Assembly (NCBI RefSeq): GCF_000369005.1
Contig: NZ_KB849764.1
Location: 124,702-188,701, forward strand
Direction: 5' to 3'
Origin: Acinetobacter beijerinckii CIP 110307
GTDB taxonomy: Bacteria; Pseudomonadota; Gammaproteobacteria; Pseudomonadales; Moraxellaceae
DNA length: 64,000 nt
Below the pieces are notes generated by a model. That model searched no databases, had not been told where the DNA came from, and worked only from the letters and a program-made list of their open reading frames with translations. The position numbers and the translations under genes were made by a program. Positions 1 to 9,131 of this stretch are shown here, one piece after another (positions within the stretch are counted from its first letter, which is position 1; every line of letters begins with the position of its first letter).

Positions 1-318
1 GATTCTGACTCTGACAGCGATTCCGACAGCGATTCTGACTCTGACAGCGACTCTGATTCTGACAGCGACTCTGATTCTGACAGCGATTCTGACTCTGACA
101 GCGACTCTGATTCTGACAGCGATTCTGACTCTGACAGCGACTCAGACTCTGACAGCGATTCTGACAGCGACTCAGACTCTGACAGCGATTCTGACTCTGA
201 TAGCGACTCTGACTCTGACAGCGATTCTGACTCTGACAGCGATTCTGACTCTGACAGCGATTCTGACTCTGACAGCGACTCTGATTCTGACAGCGACTCT
301 GATAGCGACAGCGATTCT
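1..318 (+). repeat. Serine-aspartate repeat coding DNA
   Basis: This is in-frame repetitive DNA built from hexamers such as gattct, gactct, gacagc and gatagc, giving only Asp and Ser. The repeat runs off the left edge, so its full length is unknown. Ser codons mix agc, tct and tcc, and Asp codons mix gat and gac, so the protein pattern is kept while the DNA varies. Its base composition is clearly richer in GC than the flanking genes. Length changes by slippage or recombination would stay in frame. Confidence 0.95.
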
Positions 319-2859
319 GATGACACTACAGCACCAGATGCACCGACAGCTGATGTTGTTAATGACGGAACGCAAGTTACAGGTACAGCAGAACCAGGTT
401 CAACAGTTACTGTTAAAGACCAAAACGGCAACGTATTGGGTACAGTGGTTACTGATGAAAATGGCAACTACACAGTAGATCTCACAACTCCGTTAACCAA
501 TGGAGAAGTAGTTGATGTGACTGCGACAGATGCAGCTGGTAATGAATCTGATCCAACACAAGCAACAGCAGATGACACTACAGCACCAGATGCACCGACA
601 GCTGAATTTAATGATGCTGGCGATGCAATTACAGGTACAGCAGAACCAGGTTCAACAATCACTGTTAAAGACCAAGAAGGTAACGTATTGGGCACAGCAG
701 TTACTGATGAAAATGGTAATTACACTGTTCCAGTAAATCCAGGTGATTTAGCAAACAATGAAGTTGTAGATGTGACTGCAACAGATGTGGCTGAAAATGA
801 ATCACAACCAACTGAAGCAATAGCGCCATTGTATTTAGATGCAATTAACGATGTAGCTACAGTTATGAGTGAAATCACACCAGTAGTCACTAATCCTGAT
901 ATTCCAGGTGGCGCACTAGTAACCTTCCCGTCATTATCATTGATTGGTCCAATTATCGACTTGAAAGGTCAAACACCAATTACTGTGAACGTACCTGAAG
1001 GTGGAATTGCATCGTTTGATGTATCTTTTGGTGGCGTTTTATTCGGTGGTGGTATTGGTTCATATGACCTAAATATTCTTCGTTATAACGAAAATACTGG
1101 TGGATACGAACCGTACAGCAAAATAGACAACGCTGGTATCATGGTTGGATTCATCGGTGGAGTTATGGGTGGAGGAGCATCTATTGATAATCTACCTGAA
1201 GGACAATACGCACTTGTACTGACTCCAGGTGAAGGTGTTCAAGTAACTGGTATTGGTATCGCAAGTATCTCAGTAACTAACGAAGTACTAAGTGATTATG
1301 GTGACGTTGTAGCTAAAGGTAATGTAATTTCAGCAAACAATCCTGAAAATCCTACTGATGTAGCAGACGTTATTCATGCTGGTGAAACTGCGACAGTTAT
1401 TAGTGTTGCTAATGAAGATGGTGTAACAACTGCTTTACCACAAGACAGTGATGCATTTACTCGTATTCAAGGTGAATATGGTGAGTTGTTCATTGATAAA
1501 AATGGTAATTATGAATACATCCGTGATTTCACTGTTCCAAATAGTCTAGGTAAAGTTGATAGCTTCACTTACACCATTCAAGATGGTGATGGACATCAAG
1601 ACACAGCGACTTTAAATATTCGCATCGATACAAACGATCTTGATATCACATGGCCAGAAGATCCAACTCAAGATGGTGTTGTAGCATTGACGGCAACCGA
1701 TAATACAGCGACAGCTGCGATTACTTTGGTTCCATCGACTAATACAACAGTTGATACGGGTACAATGGCTGCAAGCAGCACAAAACCTTTATTTGGTGGT
1801 GCTACTTCAGTAGCTGGTAGTGATACGAGTGATGCAATTAATGTGGCAGCAAATACCGCAGCTTCAATTAATTTCTCAGTCACAACTCAAGGTGGTATTT
1901 TCGATAGTTCAGCGAATGGAGATACATTCAGTTATCAAGTGCAAAAACTTGTGAATGGTGTATGGACAACGCAACCTGGGGCATCTGCATCTGTCGTTCA
2001 TTCTTCCCCAATCTTGGGTGATGCTGGTGGTACGGTGTTAATTAGTGGTTCATATCAAGTTTCGGCTTCAGATACAGCTAGCCAATGGCGTGTTGTATTT
2101 GGTAGTACAGAATCTAATATTCCATTAATTGCTGGGACCAACACAACAACTGTGAATACGACAGTAAATACAACCTTCACTCACTACGATCAATTCGTTG
2201 GAAATGGTGCGACGGTAACATCTACTGGTAACTTGTTAACAGATGATTCGGGTAATGGTGTAGATGTAACAGGTGGAGCAAGTACCAAAGTATTTGTCGA
2301 AACTTCACCAGGTACATATGTACAAGCGAATGGTCAAACAATCACAGTTGAAGATGGCACCTTCGTTGTTTCGGCAAATGGAGCGTATACTTTCACAGCA
2401 AATGGTTCAGCGGCTTCTGGTGACATCGCTATACTGAACTATAAACTGGTTGCTGCAACAGGTGACGAAAGTACCATAGCAACATTAACCGTAAACATCG
2501 GTAGCGAGGTTATAAGTACTGCGAATCATGACATCATAACGTCAGGTGCAGGAGCAGATACAGTAGTGTTTAACTTACTGAATAGTGCTGATGCAACTGG
2601 AGGAAATGGTACAGATGAATGGACTGACTTCAATTTAGCGCAAGGTGATAAAGTTGATATCAGTACACTTCTAAGTGGCGCTGATGCTAGCAATATTGCA
2701 AATTACGTTACTGTAACTGCTGATGGAGCTGGCAATACTATAATTAGTGTTGACCGTGATGGTACTGGAAATGTTTATAACTCAACTGATCTTATCGTAT
2801 TGAAAAATACTGAAACGACATTAGATGAATTATTGCAAAATAATCAACTATTATTCTAA
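1..2859 (+). CDS. Bap-like giant adhesin, C-terminal part (5' end outside window)
   Basis: The frame is open from base 1, so the gene begins upstream; 952 codons are visible. In order: 53 Asp-Ser dipeptides (codons 1-106), two near-identical bacterial Ig-like repeats beginning [11 protein letters not shown] (about codons 107-275), a BapA-type middle region rich in Gly and beta strands, a VCBS-like repeat ([19 protein letters not shown]), further Ig-like sequence, and a C-terminal type I secretion target domain ([29 protein letters not shown]). Such proteins are exported by an ABC/HlyD/TolC channel and anchor biofilms at the cell surface; no transporter genes lie in this window. The long SD stretch is typical of staphylococcal Sdr/Clf proteins. 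Identity as a Bap-family adhesin is fairly sure; total size and N-terminus are unseen. The downstream leftward genes may modify it (inference). Confidence 0.9.
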   Translation, partial: DSDSDSDSDSDSDSDSDSDSDSDSDSDSDSDSDSDSDSDSDSDSDSDSDSDSDSDSDSDSDSDSDSDSDSDSDSDSDSDSDSDSDSDSDSDSDSDSDSDSDSDSDSDDTTAPDAPTADVVNDGTQVTGTAEPGSTVTVKDQNGNVLGTVVTDENGNYTVDLTTPLTNGEVVDVTATDAAGNESDPTQATADDTTAPDAPTAEFNDAGDAITGTAEPGSTITVKDQEGNVLGTAVTDENGNYTVPVNPGDLANNEVVDVTATDVAENESQPTEAIAPLYLDAINDVATVMSEITPVVTNPDIPGGALVTFPSLSLIGPIIDLKGQTPITVNVPEGGIASFDVSFGGVLFGGGIGSYDLNILRYNENTGGYEPYSKIDNAGIMVGFIGGVMGGGASIDNLPEGQYALVLTPGEGVQVTGIGIASISVTNEVLSDYGDVVAKGNVISANNPENPTDVADVIHAGETATVISVANEDGVTTALPQDSDAFTRIQGEYGELFIDKNGNYEYIRDFTVPNSLGKVDSFTYTIQDGDGHQDTATLNIRIDTNDLDITWPEDPTQDGVVALTATDNTATAAITLVPSTNTTVDTGTMAASSTKPLFGGATSVAGSDTSDAINVAANTAASINFSVTTQGGIFDSSANGDTFSYQVQKLVNGVWTTQPGASASVVHSSPILGDAGGTVLISGSYQVSASDTASQWRVVFGSTESNIPLIAGTNTTTVNTTVNTTFTHYDQFVGNGATVTSTGNLLTDDSGNGVDVTGGASTKVFVETSPGTYVQANGQTITVEDGTFVVSANGAYTFTANGSAASGDIAILNYKLVAATGDESTIATLTVNIGSEVISTANHDIITSGAGADTVVFNLLNSADATGGNGTDEWTDFNLAQGDKVDISTLLSGADASNIANYVTVTADGAGNTIISVDRDGTGNVYNSTDLIVLKNTETTLDELLQNNQLLF

Positions 2860-2891
2860 TTAAGAATCGTTGACGTAAATTTTAATTAAAA

Positions 2892-2920
2892 GGGAAGGCA
2901 TGCGTGCCTTCTCTTTTTAT
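2892..2920 (+). terminator. Rho-independent terminator of adhesin gene
   Basis: A seven-pair stem (gaaggca / tgccttc) with a four-base loop is followed by tctttttat, 33 bases after the adhesin stop codon. Confidence 0.85.
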
Positions 2921-2947
2921 TTCTATAAATTCTACTTTTTACTAAAA

Positions 2948-3067
2948 GTGAAGATGTGAAGATGTGAAGATGTGAAGATGTGAAGATGTGAAGATGTGAA
3001 GATGTGAAGATGTGAAGATGTGAAGATGTGAAGATGTGAAGATATGAAGATGTGAAGATGTGAAGAT
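2948..3067. repeat. 15-copy tandem octamer (gtgaagat)
   Basis: There are fifteen consecutive 8-base units of gtgaagat with a single substitution (first base g to a in unit 13, at 3044). It lies between the adhesin terminator and the stop codon of the leftward metalloprotease-like gene, only 18 bases from that stop. It is non-coding on both strands as far as I can see. Near-perfect copies suggest recent expansion by slippage, so the locus should vary in length between strains. Confidence 0.95.
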
Positions 3068-3085
3068 GTTTATATTAGAAGTGAA

Positions 3086-4120
3086 TTATTTAATTTTTTC
3101 ATTATTAATATAAGAATTTAGTACAAATTCAAACTTTCTAAGTTCTTTATTTTGATTGCTGGATAGATCAATGGTTTTCAAGAGCACAGAAAATAATTCT
3201 ACATTCAACGCAGATGAGCGTTGCAGAGACTCTTTCCATTCATAGGGTCGCCAATTATTATGACGAGAAAGGTATTTATCTTGTTTACTTAGATTTTCTA
3301 GGAAAGTTCTTATGAAAAGGGAACCTTTAAGTGATTGATCTCGAAAAACAGGTTGACCATCGACATAACGAGCATGCGATATATTTGATGGTAAATGTAA
3401 CTGACCTTTCGATTGATCAAGAATAAGTGTAAGACGATTCCATAATTGGGATGATTTATAAGTTCTTGCTAGTACATATTTATTCAATTCATGCACAGTG
3501 TTAGGTAATTTTCTTTGACCATATGCACCTAAATTTCCTTTAGTAATTAGCCCCTCAGACCAAGCAGCGATACTTTCTGTAAGCCACGGTTGCTTAAACA
3601 TAGTGTAACCATATGTATAGAGATGAAACAGCTCATGAGAGACTAGTGAAGACTCCGTTGTAAAATTAGCTATATTGCTATTCACTTCAAGAATAAGAGC
3701 ACATGCATTTTTTTTAATTGGGTGATTGGTATGTCTATGAGGTTTGTCATAAGCTAAACCTAAGCCATTTAATTTTCGTACATGGATATCAATGTATTCA
3801 ATATCTTTATATCTAGGGCTATTTAAAGGGTCCTGATAACCTAAATGATTCCATGCTCTACGTACACTATTGGCTTGAATTGCAATATTTTCGATATAAT
3901 CAGGTACATTATTTCTATTTTCATCTCTGATAGACGATATCGCATTCAAACCATTATCGGTATAGAAAATACGAAGATCTGAATCAGCAAAATAAACTTT
4001 ATCAAGTTGAGTGATAAAAGTGGGTTTACTTGATGCGCAAATGGAGCTTGCATTGAGATCAGCACAAAATAAAATTGGAATGAAGACCAATAATCGTCCA
4101 GAAATAAGAGTTCGATTCAT
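3086..4120 (-). CDS. Putative secreted HExxH metalloprotease-like protein A
   Basis: 344 residues from the ATG at 4120, chosen over an upstream in-frame start because it gives a clean signal peptide (MNRTLISGRLLVFIPILF...) and a coupled overlap with the glycosyltransferase gene (taatg, stop and start share one base). Visible features are a Ca-binding-like DENRNNVPDYIENI motif (66-79), an HELFH zinc motif (162-166) and downstream acidic candidates for a third ligand (E182, E189 in WLTESIAAWSEG). The layout recalls MXAN_6640-type putative metalloproteases. The mature protein should act outside the cytoplasm. It is a clear paralogue of the protein encoded at 7721. Substrate is unknown; processing of the neighbouring adhesin is only a guess from context. 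Confidence 0.75.
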   Translation of the reverse strand: MNRTLISGRLLVFIPILFCADLNASSICASSKPTFITQLDKVYFADSDLRIFYTDNGLNAISSIRDENRNNVPDYIENIAIQANSVRRAWNHLGYQDPLNSPRYKDIEYIDIHVRKLNGLGLAYDKPHRHTNHPIKKNACALILEVNSNIANFTTESSLVSHELFHLYTYGYTMFKQPWLTESIAAWSEGLITKGNLGAYGQRKLPNTVHELNKYVLARTYKSSQLWNRLTLILDQSKGQLHLPSNISHARYVDGQPVFRDQSLKGSLFIRTFLENLSKQDKYLSRHNNWRPYEWKESLQRSSALNVELFSVLLKTIDLSSNQNKELRKFEFVLNSYINNEKIK

Positions 4121-5661
4121 TATTGAATTTTTAAAAATAATTCTTGCCATTTTTGAGCAAATTTGACTTGGTCTGTAAGCTCTGTACAAGCATAAGCAGC
4201 TTCACTAAATTTTTTTCGTTTTTGGTTATCTTTCAATAAAGAAATAATTTTATTAGCAAATAACTCTTCATCTTCGAAAGTAATTAAATAACCGTTATGG
4301 TCATCGTTGATCATATCAGAAGGACCATAATCAATATTGTAACTAACCACTGGACAACCATGACAAAGAGCCTCTAACACAGCCATACCAAAACCTTCAG
4401 ATCGACTGGAAAATAAAAATAAACTCGCTTGATTATATAGATCGTCAGTATTTTCGTTATAACCCATTAATTTAATATGATTTCCCATATTATTGGAATC
4501 AATCTCATCTTGCAGAAATTTCTGTTCACCGCCGAATCCGTAGATGTTTAAATATGCATCAGGAATTTCTTTAACAACAAGGCTGAATACGCGTATTAAA
4601 CTATCTAAATTTTTTGCTTTGTCATAACGGGCAATTGTTAAACAAGAAAGAGGATCACGACTTTCAAAATTAACTGGAAGTACAGTTTTTTCGTATATGT
4701 GAGGAATAACAAAAAGTTTATCATCTAAACCAAAACGCTTTTGAATATGTTCTTTCTGACGTTCAGTCAGTACAACTAATGCATCAAGTGATTCAGAATG
4801 TTTGAAATAACTTTGATAATGACGGTTAATACTAGATTTATAAATATCATTTCCATTTAAATGTGTAGCATGTATTGTTCCGATAAAACGCATATTTTTA
4901 ATTTTTATTTTTCTCATAGGTTCATAAAAATGTATTGCACGATCAATAAGTATATAGATTAGATTGCTACTATATTTTTTAGAGAGTGTTAAAAACCAAT
5001 ATTGAATCAATTGCTGTTCATCATCGAAAACTTCAGTAATCACACCATTTTTATTTAATAGAAATATATTTATAAGGATATTCTTTTTTTCTTCATTTAG
5101 TTGATAGTTCTTTATCATTACAGGGTAGCCATTTGTATGGTAATACGTTTCAGTTAAGACTGTTTGAGTTGAAGGGTTGATAATTTGTATACAACTTAAA
5201 AATCCATAAGTATCATAGATTATACGACCATTCTTAATACCTTTTTGAAAAGTGTTCACATAGCGTAATGTTTGGTATTCTTGATGTCGTATTTCATACA
5301 AATAATTTTTATTGTTTTTATCGTGAATTCGTTGGTTAAAAGTTGAAGAAATTGGTTTTTTTAGAACACCAGGATTGAAAAAATTTTCTTGAATTGGGTG
5401 GTGTTGAGGTGATGAAAGACGTAAATGTGTACCTTGTAAGTCACCATATAAATTTAGATAGCCTATAGAAGCAGGTGCTAATTGACTGGAAATTAAACTC
5501 CAATAATTTTTTGCTAAATAACGATCATAGTCGGTGGTAACAATGATCGGATCTATACTAAGTTGTTCATTTAGAATTTTAGCGCGTTTTAAAAGAGCAA
5601 AAACCAAACCATTTTTTTTCTCATCAATTTTTGGAAATAAGAAGAAATATTCAGCTTTCAT
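4120..5661 (-). CDS. SdgA/SdgB/GtfA/TarM-like glycosyltransferase (DUF1975 + GT4)
   Basis: 513 residues, close to the roughly 500 of the SdgA/SdgB/GtfA/TarM family. The N-terminal half carries a DUF1975-like beta domain (YDTYGFLSCIQI at 149-160, YYHTNGYPVMIK at 173-184). The C-terminal half is a GT-B retaining transferase: HATHLNG at 264-270, ARYDKAKN at 344-351, the EX7E motif from E422 to E430 in SEGFGMAVLE, and YGPSDM at 445-450. No signal peptide or membrane segment, so it acts in the cytoplasm. In staphylococci SdgA and SdgB add GlcNAc to serines of SD repeats; GtfA glycosylates serine-rich adhesins; TarM glycosylates wall teichoic acid. Teichoic acid is absent in this host, and an SD-repeat adhesin lies next door, so the adhesin is the likely acceptor (inference). 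It shares an operon with genes on both sides. Confidence 0.8.
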   Translation of the reverse strand: MKAEYFFLFPKIDEKKNGLVFALLKRAKILNEQLSIDPIIVTTDYDRYLAKNYWSLISSQLAPASIGYLNLYGDLQGTHLRLSSPQHHPIQENFFNPGVLKKPISSTFNQRIHDKNNKNYLYEIRHQEYQTLRYVNTFQKGIKNGRIIYDTYGFLSCIQIINPSTQTVLTETYYHTNGYPVMIKNYQLNEEKKNILINIFLLNKNGVITEVFDDEQQLIQYWFLTLSKKYSSNLIYILIDRAIHFYEPMRKIKIKNMRFIGTIHATHLNGNDIYKSSINRHYQSYFKHSESLDALVVLTERQKEHIQKRFGLDDKLFVIPHIYEKTVLPVNFESRDPLSCLTIARYDKAKNLDSLIRVFSLVVKEIPDAYLNIYGFGGEQKFLQDEIDSNNMGNHIKLMGYNENTDDLYNQASLFLFSSRSEGFGMAVLEALCHGCPVVSYNIDYGPSDMINDDHNGYLITFEDEELFANKIISLLKDNQKRKKFSEAAYACTELTDQVKFAQKWQELFLKIQ

Positions 5662-5720
5662 ATTTAAATCTCATTAATTTTAATTTAAAATAATATTGGT
5701 TTTTATATAGCTTACTTAAC

Positions 5721-7412
5721 TTAAGCAACTGGTTTTTCGATGTTTTTAAAGTGTAGATAATATGCTATATAACCTGAAAGATTATGTTCATTATCATCAA
5801 TACGGGTTCTGAAATTTTCTTGACGAACAAAAAAACTATTCATAATAATATTTGGTTTTTTAAAATATATGGCAAGTTCTGGATAAAAGAAACCAACTAC
5901 TCGTTGATATTCAACTCGTGTATTTATTACATCACAAAGTTCATCAAATTTAGAGTTTTTTAAAAGTTCAATGTTAGCTTCATAATTTAGTCGGGTTACC
6001 ATTTTATAAGAAGCCATAAGCATTTCTAGGAAAGTACCTCTAGCAGTACGCCTGAATTTATATCTTTTTAAATATGGAATATAGTTTTTAATACCAAACT
6101 CAATGTATTTAGACTTAGGTGAGATTAGACTAAGTTCATTTGTGCAATAACTTAACCAATGATCATTGTATTTCCAATAGTCTTTTTCAATAAAATTTTC
6201 ATACATTAATTCAACTGTTCTAAGTAATTTCGGGTCATTGTTGATTTGATATAACCGAAGTAGTGAAAGAGCAGCTTCACCGTCATAATAAATTACTCTG
6301 AATTCTTCTTTTATTTCTAGTGATGGATAGTTGATAATATGAATGGTGCTGCCATCCTTTTTAATCATATCTAATATCCCATTTGCAAGTTTTTCTGTGA
6401 TTATAAGATATTTTTCACTCTTTGTAATTTCCATATATTTTGTAAACATAAGTATGGCTGCTGCATTTGCACCAAGTTTTATTTCCATCTCATGATTGTT
6501 ATTCTCAATAACGTATGCAGATGTTTTTTTGTTATTGAATTTTATTAAATTTTCAATTGTATAATTGATGCCTTTCTCTAACTTATCTAAAGCGATAAAT
6601 TTATCTGAAATTTCAAAAACCTCTAATAAAGAATAAAGTGATGTACAGTGTCTAATACTATTATAGTTAGTTAATTTTTCATTCATTGCTGGAATATAGC
6701 CATAGATGAATTTTCCAGTTGAACTATCAATCTGTGAGTATAAATATTTTGAGTTCTTTTCGATTAATTCAAGAGAGTGTGCTTTTAGATCCTTATTTTC
6801 TACTAATCTTATGCCATTATTTATGTATTCATTATTCAGGTGGATTGTTCTTGTATCTTCATAAAATAAACTTTTTGTTTTAAATAGTATTATTTTGTCA
6901 TCATTTTTTAATTTTTTTCGTTTGGAAATGTTGTATTTTAATTTTAAATATTTGTTTAAATTCTCCTCGAGAAATGTACTTGGTTGATCCCATATCTTCC
7001 CATTGATTATTGAATTTCCATAAATTTCCTGCTCCAAAATGGCTATAGAGAAATTTTCATCAAAACTAATTCCATTTTTATAATAGTTGTTTAGTTTTTC
7101 AGATTTGATTTCTAATAATAAATCTGAAAAAATAATTTTTTCGATATTGTAAACTATATCAACTTTAATAAATCTAGGGAAAATATTTTTTTGATCATGT
7201 ATTTTACTGAGATAACCACAAGTTTTTTTTATTGCCTGTTCATAATTTTGAGGGCTAGTGTTCCAGACTTTAGCTCTAACTTCACCATCAGAGTGACTAA
7301 TAAAAATGATAGCTTCACCTTTGTTAAAATTACTAAGTTTACATAGTTCATTATTGATCATTGAATCTAATTCACTTTTTATTTTTTCAATAAATTCATT
7401 TTTTTCTAACAT
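5721..7412 (-). CDS. Unrecognised 563-residue protein, probable alpha/alpha toroid (six-hairpin or AGE-like)
   Basis: I cannot name this gene firmly. The N-terminal ~190 residues form a mixed domain (EAIIFISHSDGEVRAK). From about residue 215 there is a run of helix pairs with aromatic and small-residue loops (NSIRHCTSLYSLLEVFE, GANAAAILMF, YYDGEAALSLLRLY, RGTFLEMLMASY) like those of six-hairpin glycosidases and N-acylglucosamine 2-epimerases. No signal peptide or membrane segment. It is the first gene of the leftward operon, 59 bases before the glycosyltransferase gene, so a role in carbohydrate modification of the adhesin is plausible. Catalytic residues cannot be assigned. Strongly AT-rich codon use. 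Confidence 0.6.
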   Translation of the reverse strand: MLEKNEFIEKIKSELDSMINNELCKLSNFNKGEAIIFISHSDGEVRAKVWNTSPQNYEQAIKKTCGYLSKIHDQKNIFPRFIKVDIVYNIEKIIFSDLLLEIKSEKLNNYYKNGISFDENFSIAILEQEIYGNSIINGKIWDQPSTFLEENLNKYLKLKYNISKRKKLKNDDKIILFKTKSLFYEDTRTIHLNNEYINNGIRLVENKDLKAHSLELIEKNSKYLYSQIDSSTGKFIYGYIPAMNEKLTNYNSIRHCTSLYSLLEVFEISDKFIALDKLEKGINYTIENLIKFNNKKTSAYVIENNNHEMEIKLGANAAAILMFTKYMEITKSEKYLIITEKLANGILDMIKKDGSTIHIINYPSLEIKEEFRVIYYDGEAALSLLRLYQINNDPKLLRTVELMYENFIEKDYWKYNDHWLSYCTNELSLISPKSKYIEFGIKNYIPYLKRYKFRRTARGTFLEMLMASYKMVTRLNYEANIELLKNSKFDELCDVINTRVEYQRVVGFFYPELAIYFKKPNIIMNSFFVRQENFRTRIDDNEHNLSGYIAYYLHFKNIEKPVA

Positions 7413-7720
7413 AATGATTCCACTAGGCCATAAATATTTAAATCAATGGATTATTGATTTAAAAGTAGTGTTTTTCAATATGCTTAAAATTATTATTTTT
7501 AATGTATTTTAAAATTATGTTTAAAACTATCCATATTTAGATCATGGTATTGAAGTGGGGCATATCAGTATTGTTAAGTTTAATAGTTGATAATTTTTAT
7601 AATTTAAAAGTATGTGTTTGTAATTTATTGTTTTTAATTTTATTTTAAGTGTTTTATTTTTATAGCGTAGATGGATCTAAGTAATTAAATATATTTTATT
7701 GTTTTTACAGGGAGAGTCTT
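7413..7720. other. AT-rich divergent intergenic region
   Basis: This 308-base gap separates the leftward glycosylation operon from the rightward metalloprotease-like gene, so it must hold both promoters. It is extremely AT-rich with long T and A runs; I could not single out a confident promoter pair. The only clear signal is a strong ribosome binding site (agggagag, 7709-7716) before the ATG at 7721. Confidence 0.6.
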
Positions 7721-8710
7721 ATGCTGCTAATATTTATTAGATTACTATTTCTGTTTTTAATTACAGTTAGTGCACATGCTACTGATGTATGTAGTAACAG
7801 TTCTGCAAATTTGCCTAGTTTGGATTCAGTATATAAAATGGGTAAATTTAGAGTTTATTATTCTAGCAATCCTGCAAGCTCTGACTACCTAGAGAATAGA
7901 GTTGATCTAAATAACAATAGTATTCCAGACTATATAGAAAATATAGCTATTCAGGCAGATACAACATTAAAAGCTTTTACTTATCTGGGTTTTATTAGTC
8001 CTCTAGAAAGTGATAGATATAAAAATGTAGCGGAATATATTGATATACATGTAAATCTATCGTCAGGTAACGGTTTGGCGTATGAGGGTGTTACGAATTA
8101 TATAAATAAAGCCAATAAGGAAAATAAATGTACATTGATTATACAAATACGGAAAAACCTTGAAGCCTTTCCAGGTAATTGGACTACGGTAACACATGAG
8201 ATTTTTCATCTTTATGAATATGGATATAGTCAATTCAAAGGAGGATGGTACTTAGAAGGGCTGGCAAACTGGTCTGAAAGAATATTGCTCATTGAATCAA
8301 CCAATGAGGGTTTAATTCAACTTCCTGCAAATGAAACTCAATTAAATAATAGTGTTTATAATGTTGATTATAATCAATTGTGGCACAGATTAGCTTATTT
8401 ATCTGATACTACGAATGGACAATTAAATTTACCATCAGAATTATTGAGTAAAACTTATGTTGATGGTTCTAAAGTATTTAAGAATGAAACGTTCAAAGGT
8501 CATCACTTTATGAAATCTTTACTTCAAAATTTTAAAGTAAAGTCTTATGAACTTTCACTACTTAATGATCGAGATCCATATCGCTGGGGTGAAATTGATC
8601 AGCTAAGCATAGCTAATAGGCCGTATATGTTGGATACAATTCAAAGTACGATGCTCCAACATGGGATGAAAACACGAGATGAAGAAATAAAATTCATTGT
8701 AATTGAATAA
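7721..8710 (+). CDS. Putative secreted HExxH metalloprotease-like protein B
   Basis: 329 residues with a signal peptide ending near SAHA (residue 20). It repeats the layout of protein A: Ca-binding-like DLNNNSIPDYIENI (62-75), EYIDIHV, an HEIFH zinc motif (159-163), and E179/E186 in WYLEGLANWSE at the same spacing as in protein A. A conserved C-terminal stretch (LPSELLSKTYVDGSKVF, compare LPSNISHARYVDGQPVF) confirms the paralogy. Start supported by agggagag 5 bases upstream. It faces away from the glycosyltransferase operon. Function is inferred only from the zinc motif; both copies keep it, so both may be active. Confidence 0.75.
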   Translation: MLLIFIRLLFLFLITVSAHATDVCSNSSANLPSLDSVYKMGKFRVYYSSNPASSDYLENRVDLNNNSIPDYIENIAIQADTTLKAFTYLGFISPLESDRYKNVAEYIDIHVNLSSGNGLAYEGVTNYINKANKENKCTLIIQIRKNLEAFPGNWTTVTHEIFHLYEYGYSQFKGGWYLEGLANWSERILLIESTNEGLIQLPANETQLNNSVYNVDYNQLWHRLAYLSDTTNGQLNLPSELLSKTYVDGSKVFKNETFKGHHFMKSLLQNFKVKSYELSLLNDRDPYRWGEIDQLSIANRPYMLDTIQSTMLQHGMKTRDEEIKFIVIE

Positions 8711-9131
8711 TTTTTTAAATCATATATTCAATTTTATTTTCAAGATCTTGCTAATTGGCTTTAATTAATACGACATTTTTCTTATATATGTTTTTAATTG
8801 AGATTGTTTTTAAATTTATATTTAGATCAACAGTTATTTAATACTACTCATTCTCTAATTTTAAGTTTAATAATTGATTTATTTGATGTTGTGATATTTT
8901 TAACAATAATCTTTTTTTAAAGAAATTGAGATTAGTTTTTTTAACTATTAATTCAATATTTTATAGTTAATTTAATGGAATTGATTACGAATCATAGAAG
9001 CATCAAGATTTAAATATATATGTTTTAAACATTGCTTAATAAAATAGTGTGAGTTAGTTCATGTTTTTTTTGATAAATGTGTGTTAGCATCACTTTTTTG
9101 TTATGGTTTTGTATCTTCTGGGTGCTTTAAT
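8711..9131. other. AT-rich gap, no gene seen
   Basis: The 421 bases between the metalloprotease-like gene and the recombinase-like gene are very AT-rich. No ORF with a plausible start, no strong hairpin terminator and no clear repeats were found. It presumably carries the promoter of the recombinase-like gene. Confidence 0.5.

Noticed and set aside
172..375. Minus-strand ORF rich in Arg/Val opposite the SD repeat
   Set aside because: It is the mirror of the repetitive SD coding DNA, with no start signal or real protein composition.
468..695. Minus-strand ORF inside the adhesin Ig repeats
   Set aside because: Shadow of the repeated plus-strand coding sequence.
1..3067. SD repeat and octamer repeat as a CRISPR array
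   Set aside because: Neither has unique spacers between repeats; one is coding and the other is a simple tandem array.
9081..9131. GTG-initiated N-terminal extension of the recombinase-like protein
   Set aside because: The family-typical N-terminus MRTYAYVR starts at the ATG at 9132.
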